DNA from: Lichenicola sp964247755 | GTDB lineage: Bacteria > Pseudomonadota > Alphaproteobacteria > Acetobacterales > Acetobacteraceae | Direction of reading: 5' to 3' | Length of the DNA: 14,044 bases | Assembly: GCA_964247755.1 (NCBI GenBank) | Contig: CAXTVX010000080.1 | Location: 1 to 14,044 of the forward strand | Shown: piece after piece, positions 7,623-14,044 of the stretch | How the letters are laid out: every line of letters starts with the position of its first letter | Position numbering within the stretch: position 1 is the stretch's first letter | Translations under genes and position numbers: made by a program | The notes under the pieces: model-generated | The model's database searches: none | Told to the model about the DNA's origin: nothing | The model's input: only the letters and a program-made list of their open reading frames with translations

Positions 7623-9548
7623 TCACCGTGAGGACGCGAACCAGCGGCTGAACCAGGCGATCGTGCGACGGCGCAGGTCGTCGCGGTCCGCCTCGCGCCG
7701 CAGCGCATGCCCTTCGCCGGGATAGACCACGAAGTCGGTCGGCACGTTCAGCGCCTTCATCGCGGTGTAGTATTCCAGGCTCTGCGGCATCGGGCACTCC
7801 GCGTCGCGCTCGCCGACCGCGATCAGCACCGGCGTCGAGACGCCACGCATGTGGGTGATCGGCGAGGCGCGCAGGTAGGGCTGCGGGTTGTCATAGACCG
7901 AGCCGCCGAAATTGACCTCGTCCGACCCCGCCTGCGGCGCCTCGCCCTCGATCGACAGCCAGTCGGACACCCCGGCATCGGCCACGCCGGCCCGGAAGCG
8001 GTGCGTCTGGGTGACCGCCCACATCGTCATGTAGCCGCCATACGAGCCGCCGGTGATGCCGAGGCGGCGGTCGTCGACCGGCGCCGCACGCTCGGCTGCG
8101 TCGACCCCGGTGAGCACGTCGCGCCAGTCGCCGCCGCCGAGATCCTGGATGCTGGCGGCGGCGAACGCCTCGCCCTGGCCGAAGGAACCGCGGTAGTTCG
8201 GCTCGAACACGTCCCAGCCCTGCGCCAGCAGCGCGCGCACGCTGCCCTGTGCCGACGGGAACACCGGGGTGGCCGCCGCCTCGGGGCCGCCATGCACTAG
8301 CACCACCATCGGCCGCCGCGTCGCGGCCGCGCCGTCCTTCGGCTGCAGCAGCCAGCCCTGCACGTCGACGCCGTCGTTGCGCCAGTCCACCGAGCGCGCA
8401 GTGAACGGCGCGGGGGCGCCGGCGTTCGCATGGGTGATCGCGTGCCAGCTCCCGATCGGCCCGGCGACGATCTCCGGCGCGTCGGTGAAGCTTTCGGCGA
8501 CCGCGGCGATGCCATGCCGGCTGCACGAGACCGACAGGTCCTGCCGCTCCGACGACAGCGCGCCGTGCCCGGACCAGGAGGGAGCGCCGGTGCGGTCCAG
8601 CCTCCTGATCGACACCGTGTCGCCGGCCAGCGTCACGCCGGTGAGCCCATCGCCGCAGCGCCAGTCGATCGCGGTGACGGTGGCGTGCGACCCGGGCGTC
8701 AGGTCGCGTGGTGCCGCGGCGGCAGGAGCGTCGAGCGGCAGCAGGTAGGCGTCGCCGCCGGTGGAACCGAAATCGCTCATCCAGCCGCCGATGAAGGCGA
8801 CGCTGCGTCCGTCGGGCGACACGGCGGGGGACGCCAGCTGCTCGCGCGGCCCGGGCGTGAACAACGTTCGCGCTCCACCATTCGCGTCGAACGCATACAG
8901 CCTGGCGATCCACCAGTTGTCGTCGCCGTCGCCATGCGCCGCGGTGCCGACGAAGCCGCCGTCGGGCCGCCAGTCGAACTCGTAGACGTAGAGGTCCGGC
9001 GGCGAGACGAAGCGCAGCGCCTGCCCGTCCAGCACGGCGACGCGCTGCTCGTCGACCGCGATGCCGATCTCGCCCGTCAGCGGCGCCGCGGCCTCCGTCC
9101 GGCCGACGCGCTTGTGCGCGGTGGCCGTCGCCAGCACGGCGAGCCGGTCGCCGGGACCGTAGCGCAACGCCACCAGCGGCCCGTCGAACGACAACAGTTG
9201 CCGCGGGACGCCGCCGCCGGCATCGACCACCTCGATGTCGGTGGTCCCATCGGCGGCGTGGTCGAGCAGGAAGCCGAGATGGGTCCCGTCGCCGCTCCAG
9301 GTGGGGGACGCGATGCGGCAGTCCGGACCGGGCTGGCAGGGCAGCGGCACGGTCACCGCCTTGCCGAGGAGGTCGCGGATCACGAGGGACAGCGGCGGAG
9401 CGGTGTCGGAGTCGACGTCGTCGTTCTCGATCGAGGCGACGTGCTGCCCGTCCGGCGAGATGGCGACGCCGTCGAACTGGTGCAGCGGGGGCGCCGCGAG
9501 GGCCGCGACCGGGCAGGCAAGGACGGCAAGCAGGACGAAAGGGCGCAT
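7623..9548 (-). CDS. Exported S9 (prolyl oligopeptidase-type) serine peptidase
   Basis: This 641-residue alpha/beta-hydrolase peptidase is expected to cleave short peptides in the periplasm or outside the cell. A signal peptide covers residues 1-19 (MRPFVLLAVLACPVAALA). A beta-propeller region (about 20-385) shows repeats such as GVAISPDGQHVAS, SPTWSGDGTHLGF and SPAVSPDGRSVAF. The catalytic domain follows: VVLVHGGPE (415-423), NYRGSFGQGE (451-460), nucleophile Ser502 in GGSYGGYMTMW, Asp582 in VGERDAECP and His614 in GEGHAL. The triad is complete. The ATG at 9548 was preferred to an in-frame ATG 12 codons upstream because it starts the signal peptide and has AGGA 6 bases before it. The gene follows the ABC importer operon on the same strand after 103 bases and could be partly co-transcribed. 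Acylaminoacyl- versus dipeptidyl-peptidase specificity cannot be told. Confidence 0.93.
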   Translation of the reverse strand: MRPFVLLAVLACPVAALAAPPLHQFDGVAISPDGQHVASIENDDVDSDTAPPLSLVIRDLLGKAVTVPLPCQPGPDCRIASPTWSGDGTHLGFLLDHAADGTTDIEVVDAGGGVPRQLLSFDGPLVALRYGPGDRLAVLATATAHKRVGRTEAAAPLTGEIGIAVDEQRVAVLDGQALRFVSPPDLYVYEFDWRPDGGFVGTAAHGDGDDNWWIARLYAFDANGGARTLFTPGPREQLASPAVSPDGRSVAFIGGWMSDFGSTGGDAYLLPLDAPAAAAPRDLTPGSHATVTAIDWRCGDGLTGVTLAGDTVSIRRLDRTGAPSWSGHGALSSERQDLSVSCSRHGIAAVAESFTDAPEIVAGPIGSWHAITHANAGAPAPFTARSVDWRNDGVDVQGWLLQPKDGAAATRRPMVVLVHGGPEAAATPVFPSAQGSVRALLAQGWDVFEPNYRGSFGQGEAFAAASIQDLGGGDWRDVLTGVDAAERAAPVDDRRLGITGGSYGGYMTMWAVTQTHRFRAGVADAGVSDWLSIEGEAPQAGSDEVNFGGSVYDNPQPYLRASPITHMRGVSTPVLIAVGERDAECPMPQSLEYYTAMKALNVPTDFVVYPGEGHALRREADRDDLRRRTIAWFSRWFASSR

Positions 9549-9609
9549 CGAGGATCCTGGCAGAAGGCGGGACCGGGATGCCACGCACGATCGCCGCCGT
9601 GAAGACCGT

Positions 9610-9649
9610 GGACCAGGGCGGGGGCCAGGGCGGGGGGCCAGGACGGCGG
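9610..9649. repeat. 12-base GC-rich tandem repeat between the ABC operon and the peptidase
   Basis: GGACCAGGGCGG (9610-9621), GGGCCAGGGCGG (9622-9633) and a degenerate third copy GGGGCCAGGACGGCGG (9634-9649) lie in tandem just after the last permease stop. The run is too GC-rich and lacks the T-run of a terminator. It fills much of the 103-base gap before the peptidase start. Confidence 0.6.
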
Positions 9650-9651
9650 GA

Positions 9652-10662
9652 TCAGGCCTGGCCGGCGCGGCTGCGGCCGTAGAGCAGCAGCATGGCGAAG
9701 ATCACAGCGCCGTAGATGATCTGGCGGCCGGCATCGGGCATCTGCATCACCGCCAGCATGCTCTGCAGCAGCACGATCAGGATCGTGCCGATGACGGTGC
9801 CGGCATAGGAGCCGCGGCCGCCGACGATGCTGGTGCCGCCCAGCACCACCGCGGCGATCGCCGGCAGCAGGTAGGTGTCGCCCATGCCCTGGAACGCCTT
9901 GCCGGCATAGCCGGTGAGGAGCAGGCCGGCGAGCGCGCTGGCGCTGCCGGCCAGGACGAAGCTCAGGCACACCACGCGGCGGACCTTCATGCCGGACAGG
10001 AAGGCGGCTCGCTCGCGGTTGCCGATCGCATACACGGTGCGGCCGAACGGGGTGGCGCGCAGCAGCACGGTGGCGAACACGCCGACGCCGGCCCAGACCA
10101 GGATCGCGTTCGGGATCCCCGGCAGCAGCTGCCCGCCCGACATCCAGCGCACGATCGGCGCGGCCGAGGAGGGCGGCGCGGAACCGCCGGTGTAGAGCAC
10201 CATCAGCCCCTGCAGCACCGCGTTGACGCCAAGCGTGAAGATCATCGACGGGATGCGCAGCACGGTGACGCCGATCCCGTTCACCAAGCCGATCAGGGCG
10301 CCGGCCGCCAGGGCGATCGGGATGGAGGCGATGCCGCCCAGCGTGCCGCCGGCGAGCCCGGTCGCCAGCATGGCGCCGGCGGCCAGCGTCCAGGGCACCG
10401 ACAGGTCGATGTGCCCGAGCAGGATCACCAGCATCGCACCCGCGGCGACGATGCCGAGGAACGAGGCGACCTGGAGCTGCTGCACCAGGTAGTGCGGCGA
10501 CAGGAAGCTGCTGTTGTAGAGCGAGCCGCCGAACAGGATGGCGAGGATGCAGGCCCCGGCCACCAGCAGCGGCGGATCCAGCCGGTGCAGCCGTGCCCGC
10601 AGCCTGTCCTGCAGCCTCGGGCGCCTCGACAGCGCCGCCGGTCCGGGCGCCGGCACGTTCAC
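9652..10662 (-). CDS. CUT2-type sugar ABC transporter permease (second permease of operon)
   Basis: This 336-residue inner-membrane protein belongs to the RbsC-like permease family and should form half of the translocation channel. It has a basic N-terminus (11-28), then about eight to ten hydrophobic segments. Family marks are GHIDLSVPWTLAAGAM (83-98), RIPSMIFTLG (136-145), the ATPase-coupling loop YAIGNRERAAFLSGMKV (211-227), and AAVVLGGTSIVGGRGS (270-285). The start is the GTG at 10662, whose GTGA overlaps the stop of the preceding permease, implying coupled translation; a second GTG two codons later is an alternative. In the typical GGIDLSVG motif it has GHIDLSVP, which is less usual. The substrate is not identifiable. 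Confidence 0.92.
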   Translation of the reverse strand: MNVPAPGPAALSRRPRLQDRLRARLHRLDPPLLVAGACILAILFGGSLYNSSFLSPHYLVQQLQVASFLGIVAAGAMLVILLGHIDLSVPWTLAAGAMLATGLAGGTLGGIASIPIALAAGALIGLVNGIGVTVLRIPSMIFTLGVNAVLQGLMVLYTGGSAPPSSAAPIVRWMSGGQLLPGIPNAILVWAGVGVFATVLLRATPFGRTVYAIGNRERAAFLSGMKVRRVVCLSFVLAGSASALAGLLLTGYAGKAFQGMGDTYLLPAIAAVVLGGTSIVGGRGSYAGTVIGTILIVLLQSMLAVMQMPDAGRQIIYGAVIFAMLLLYGRSRAGQA

Positions 10663-11642
10663 CGATAGGTTTCCAGACGGTTGCGTATCCGCAGCATTGG
10701 CAGCGCGCCGAGGCTGACCGCCACCAGCAGGATCAGGCCCTGGAACAAGGGCTGCCACAGCGGCGACGCCTTGAGCACGAACAGCAGGTCGCCGATGGTG
10801 CGCAGGATGAAGGCGCCCAGCACCGAGCCGACGATGCCGCCCACGCCGCCGAACAGGGACGTGCCGCCGATCACCACCGCGGCGATGCTGTTCAGGGTGA
10901 GGTCGCCGGCCTGTATGGCGCTGGCCTGCGCCGACTCCGCGATCAGCGTCAGCAGCAGCCCGGCCAGGCCGGACAACAGGCCGGCGCCGACATAGGCGGC
11001 GAACTTGGCCGGTCCCACCTTCACCCCGGACATGTAGGCCGACGCCTCCGCCGAGCCGATCGCATAGATGCCGCGGCCGGTCACGGAGCGGCGGAACGGC
11101 ACCCACAACAGCAGCAGCACCGCCGCGAGAAGGATCAGGCTCACCGGGATGCCGAAGGAGGCGCCGGTGAGCCGGCTTGCGAAGTCGTCGTCCACGTCGC
11201 CGCCCGGGCTCGGCCGCAGCAGCAGCGACACGCCGTAGAACATGGTGCTGGTGGCCAGCGTGGCGATGATCGGCTGCAGCCGGCCGACCACCACGGCGAG
11301 CGCGTTGAACGCCCCGGCGGCAAGGCCGCCGCCCAGCACCCCGAGGACGCCGAGCGCGATCTGCGCACCGCTGCCGCTGACCAGGTTGGACGCCAGGCAG
11401 TTGCACAGCACCACGATCGCGCCCACCGACAGGTCGATGCCGCCGGTCAGCACCGGCAGGGTCTGTGCGGCTGCGATCAGCGCCAGCAGCACCCCCTTGT
11501 TGGACGCGGTCACCAGCACGTCGGTGCGTATGCCGTTCGGCTGCAGCGCCAGATACAGCCCGAACATGGCGGCGAAGATCACGCCCGCCAGCAGCGGCAG
11601 GGCATTGTGACGCAGCAGCAGGCGGAACCCCGATCGGTTCAC
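10659..11642 (-). CDS. CUT2-type sugar ABC transporter permease (first permease of operon)
   Basis: This 327-residue inner-membrane permease of the RbsC-like family has multiple membrane segments and the classical marks LTGGIDLSVGAIV (65-77), LATSTMFYGVSLL (129-141), the ATPase-coupling loop YAIGSAEASAYMSGVKV (193-209) and AAVVIGGTSLFGGVGG (254-269). It should pair with the next permease as a heterodimer, since the operon carries two distinct ones, as in the E. coli ytfQRT-yjfF arrangement. The GTG start at 11642 overlaps the ATPase stop as GTGA. The substrate is unknown. Confidence 0.93.
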   Translation of the reverse strand: MNRSGFRLLLRHNALPLLAGVIFAAMFGLYLALQPNGIRTDVLVTASNKGVLLALIAAAQTLPVLTGGIDLSVGAIVVLCNCLASNLVSGSGAQIALGVLGVLGGGLAAGAFNALAVVVGRLQPIIATLATSTMFYGVSLLLRPSPGGDVDDDFASRLTGASFGIPVSLILLAAVLLLLWVPFRRSVTGRGIYAIGSAEASAYMSGVKVGPAKFAAYVGAGLLSGLAGLLLTLIAESAQASAIQAGDLTLNSIAAVVIGGTSLFGGVGGIVGSVLGAFILRTIGDLLFVLKASPLWQPLFQGLILLVAVSLGALPMLRIRNRLETYR

Positions 11643-13195
11643 GCCGCCCGCTCCTGTTCGGCGCCGATGTCGAGTGCTGCGGCGATGATCGCCTCCTCGG
11701 TGATGCTCGCGCCCTCCAGCAGGCGGTTGATGCGGCCGGCATAGAAGATCGCCACGCGGTCGCACAGGCCGATCAGCTCGTCGTAGTCGGTGGTGTAGAG
11801 CAGCACCGCGGTGCCGGACGCGGCGAGCTCGCGGAGCAGCCGGTAGATCTCCTGCTTGGTGCCGACGTCGATGCCGCGCGTTGGGTCGCACAGCAGCAGC
11901 ACGCGCGGGGCTGCCAGCAGCCACTTGCCGATCGCCACCTTCTGCTGGTTGCCGCCAGACAGGGTGCTGACCGGCAGATCCACCACCGCCTTGATCTGCA
12001 TGCGTCGCACGATCTCCTCGACCGCGCCTCGTTCCTGAACACCGTTCAGGAACGGACCGCGGCACCAGGCGCGGAGCGTGGCGGCGGTCAGGTTCTCGGC
12101 CACCGTCATCGGCAGCATCAGCCCTTCGGTCTTGCGGTCCTCCGGGATCAGCGCCAGCCGGGCCGGTTCCGCCATCGCGTCCGACGGGCCACGGAAGCTG
12201 GCAGGCGTACCGTCGATGCGTATCTCGCCGGCCAGGCCGGACAGGCAGCCGAACAGGGCCAGCAGGAACTCGCGCTGCCCCTGCCCGTCCAGGCCGCCGA
12301 GGCCGACGATCTCACCCGGCGCCACCGACAGCGACACCCCGCGCAGGCGATCCTCCCAGGCGAGCGCACGGGCTTCCAGAACCGGGGCCGCCGCCTCGGG
12401 CGGCGGAGCGGGTCGCGGCGGGAACATCTGCGACAGCTCGCGGCCGATCATCATGCGCACGATCTCGGCCTCGCTGCGGGTGCCATGCGCGAAGGTCTCG
12501 ACGTGCCGGCCGTTGGCATACACCGAGCAGGTGTCGGCGAGCTTCCGTATCTCGTGCATCCGGTGCGAGATGTAGAGGATCGCCATGCCCTCGGCGCGCA
12601 GCCGATGCAGCAGCACCACGACCCGCTCGACGTCGTCCGCGGTCAGCGCGGACGTGGCCTCGTCCAGGATCAGCAGGCGCGGGCGGTGGCCGAGCGCCTT
12701 GGCGATCTCGACCATCTGCCGGCGCGACAAGGGCAGGTCGCGCACGCGCTGCCGCGGGTCGATGCCCTCGCAGCCGATCTCGGCCAGCAGGCGCTCGGCC
12801 TGGCCGATCTGCGCGCGCCGGTCGATCAGGCCGAACCGGCGCGGGGGGGCGACGATGCCGATATTGTCGGCGACGCTGAGGTCGGGCAGCAGCGACAGCT
12901 CCTGGAACACGCAGACGATGCCGCGCTTCTGCGCGTCGAGCGGCCCGCGGAAGCGGACCGGCGCGCCGTCCAGGCGGATCTCGCCCTCGGTCGGCGCCAC
13001 CACGCCGGAGACGATCTTGATCAGGGTGCTCTTGCCGGCGCCGTTCTCGCCCATCACCGCGTGGATCGAGCCGGCGTCGCAACGCAAGGATCCATGCGCC
13101 AGGGCGGTGACCGGCCCGTAGCGCTTGACCACGTCCGACAGCTCCAGCAGCGGTGTCCGTGCCGCCGCATCCGTCGATGCGGCGGCGCTGCTCAT
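11639..13195 (-). CDS. CUT2-type sugar ABC transporter ATPase (two nucleotide-binding domains)
   Basis: This 518-residue cytoplasmic ATPase powers the importer and is related to RbsA/MglA/YtfR. Domain 1 has Walker A GENGAGKST (49-57), Q-loop VFQELSLLPDLSV, Walker B LLILDE (174-179) with Asp178/Glu179, and His211 in the H-loop. Its signature region reads LPLSRRQ (154-160) instead of an LSxGQ-like form. Domain 2 has the degenerate Walker A usual in this family (GLDGQGQRE, 301-309, no Lys), a canonical signature LSGGNQQ (412-418), and LLLCDPTRGIDVG (433-445), where the family norm is LDEPTRG. The H-loop region of domain 2 reads YTTDYDEL with no His. One composite site therefore looks fully catalytic and the other degenerate. 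The ATG at 13195 overlaps the binding-protein stop as ATGA, and no strong ribosome site is seen, so translation is probably coupled. Confidence 0.95.
   Translation of the reverse strand: MSSAAASTDAAARTPLLELSDVVKRYGPVTALAHGSLRCDAGSIHAVMGENGAGKSTLIKIVSGVVAPTEGEIRLDGAPVRFRGPLDAQKRGIVCVFQELSLLPDLSVADNIGIVAPPRRFGLIDRRAQIGQAERLLAEIGCEGIDPRQRVRDLPLSRRQMVEIAKALGHRPRLLILDEATSALTADDVERVVVLLHRLRAEGMAILYISHRMHEIRKLADTCSVYANGRHVETFAHGTRSEAEIVRMMIGRELSQMFPPRPAPPPEAAAPVLEARALAWEDRLRGVSLSVAPGEIVGLGGLDGQGQREFLLALFGCLSGLAGEIRIDGTPASFRGPSDAMAEPARLALIPEDRKTEGLMLPMTVAENLTAATLRAWCRGPFLNGVQERGAVEEIVRRMQIKAVVDLPVSTLSGGNQQKVAIGKWLLAAPRVLLLCDPTRGIDVGTKQEIYRLLRELAASGTAVLLYTTDYDELIGLCDRVAIFYAGRINRLLEGASITEEAIIAAALDIGAEQERAA
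11651..11655 (-). promoter_or_regulatory. Ribosome binding site of the first permease
   Basis: AGGAG on the minus strand, inside the last codons of the ATPase and 8 bases before the GTG at 11642, fixes that start and supports translational coupling across the GTGA overlap. Confidence 0.65.
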
Positions 13196-14044
13196 TTCGC
13201 GGCGGCCCCGGTGATCTGCGCCGCGGTCAGGTTGATGCCGCACACCGGAAAGTCGTACGCGGCGAAGAAGGTGTCGCTCAGCTCGGGGAAGTAGTTCCTG
13301 CCGGCTGCCAGCGTCTTGTAGTTGACGGCCGTGGTGGGCACGCTGATCTCGGCCGGCACCGGCTGGCCGCCCAGCACCGCGAGTGCTGCCTTCAGCGACA
13401 CCGCGGACAGGGCCGGAGACTGGCCGGCGCTGTTGCCCAGCAGGCCGTCCTTGGCGTTGGCCGCGATCAGCTTGCGGAAGCCGTTCTCGGCCTCGCCGGA
13501 GACCGGGACCAGGGGCTTGTGGCTGTCGAGCAGGGCGTGGGTGACGCCGGTGCTGCCGCCCTGGGTGTAGATGCCGTCCACCGCGCCGTTCACCGCCAGG
13601 GTGTCGGCCACCGCCTTCTGCCCGGTGCCGTCGTCCCAGTTGCCGACCAGCTCCGTCACCTGCACGCCCGGATCCTCGGCCATCGCCTGCCGGAAGCCGT
13701 CGTGCCGGTCGCGGTCGACGCTGTTGCCGGGCACGCCGCGCACCTCGATGACGTGCTTCTTCTGCTTCATGGTCTGGTTGAGCCATTCGCCCATCATGCG
13801 GCCCAGCGCCACCTGGTCCTGGTTCACCTGCACCAGGTTCGTCTCGGTGGGCGTGCGGTCCAGGGTGTTGTCGAAGGTGACCACCAGCACCCCGGCCTGC
13901 TTGGCCCGGCGCATCACCGGCTTGAACGCGGTCGGGCTGTTGGCCTCGATCAGGATGGCGTCGAAGCCGGCGCTGATGAAGTTGTCCACCGCCGCGATCT
14001 GCGCCGACACGTCGGTGCCGACGCTGACGATGCGCAGCTCCTTG
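13192..14044 (-). CDS. Periplasmic sugar-binding protein of the CUT2 ABC importer, N-terminus cut by window edge
   Basis: The visible 283 C-terminal residues belong to the Peripl_BP_4 (ribose/galactose-binding-like) fold, which captures the ligand in the periplasm and docks on the permeases. Typical elements are NFISAGFDAILIEANSP, AKQAGVLVVTFDNTLD (the family's IPVV.FD strand), the GRMMGEWL helix, VIEVRGVPGNSVDRDRHDGF (GxPGN...R..GF), an AVDGIYTQGGSTGVTHALL strand-helix unit and ANAKDGLLGNSAGQSP. The signal peptide and the first strand are outside the window, so the start is not visible; the frame is open up to the edge. The ligand cannot be assigned. It is the first of the four operon genes seen here and overlaps the ATPase start by 4 bases. 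Confidence 0.93.
   Translation of the reverse strand, partial: KELRIVSVGTDVSAQIAAVDNFISAGFDAILIEANSPTAFKPVMRRAKQAGVLVVTFDNTLDRTPTETNLVQVNQDQVALGRMMGEWLNQTMKQKKHVIEVRGVPGNSVDRDRHDGFRQAMAEDPGVQVTELVGNWDDGTGQKAVADTLAVNGAVDGIYTQGGSTGVTHALLDSHKPLVPVSGEAENGFRKLIAANAKDGLLGNSAGQSPALSAVSLKAALAVLGGQPVPAEISVPTTAVNYKTLAAGRNYFPELSDTFFAAYDFPVCGINLTAAQITGAAAK

Noticed and set aside
9235..10668. A 477-codon plus-strand frame opposite the peptidase start and last permease
   Set aside because: The His/Gln/Arg/Asp-rich translation is a typical antisense shadow of a GC-rich membrane protein gene.
9652..11742. A single 696-codon frame covering both permeases as a fusion
   Set aside because: Only the last 336 residues resemble a permease. 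The upstream part is an off-frame reading of the first permease, whose own frame is intact and ends in a GTGA overlap.
1..14044. tRNA, rRNA, CRISPR array, transposase or phage genes
   Set aside because: I looked on both strands and saw no tRNA-like cloverleaf, spaced direct repeats, or mobile-element proteins in any frame.

Overview
This is a GC-rich window with dense, short-gapped coding typical of an alphaproteobacterium. The Hint_2-type surface protein remnant, the DUF3455 protein and the class II DAHP synthase together suggest Acetobacteraceae or a close relative. That placement is an inference from protein style, not from a marker gene.

Layout from left to right. (1) 1-771, minus strand: the N-terminal 257 residues of a class II DAHP synthase, the first shikimate-pathway enzyme, cut by the window edge. 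(2) 1098-4133, minus: a large membrane-anchored diguanylate cyclase with a periplasmic beta-propeller/Y_Y_Y sensor and a cytoplasmic GGEEF domain. (3) 4134-4476: a gap with an AT-richer stretch and a set of overlapping inverted repeats. (4) 4477-5852, plus: a decayed Hint-domain surface/adhesin-like gene, broken by a frameshift, an internal deletion that removed the first half of the Hint domain, and two in-frame stops. (5) 5874-6524, minus: an exported DUF3455 protein. (6) 6667-7608, plus: an intact acetamidase/formamidase-family protein. (7) 7623-9548, minus: an exported prolyl-oligopeptidase-type (S9) serine peptidase. (8) 9652 to the right edge, minus: a CUT2 (ribose/galactose-type) ABC importer operon in the order binding protein, double ATPase, permease, permease. 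Each pair of its genes is joined by a 4-base start/stop overlap.

The importer genes clearly work together: the periplasmic binding protein delivers a sugar-like ligand to a heterodimeric permease driven by a two-domain ATPase. The peptidase follows on the same strand after a 103-base gap, so it could be read through from the operon, but nothing in the sequence ties it to the transported substrate. The cyclase and the Hint remnant are divergent neighbours; a link through c-di-GMP control of surface proteins is possible but not shown.

I see no convincing new multi-gene system. The observations most worth following up are the pattern of substitutions in the ATPase, which all fall in one composite nucleotide site; the detailed decay of the Hint gene; a changed residue beside the metal-binding Cys of the DAHP synthase; and the overlapping inverted repeats upstream of the cyclase.
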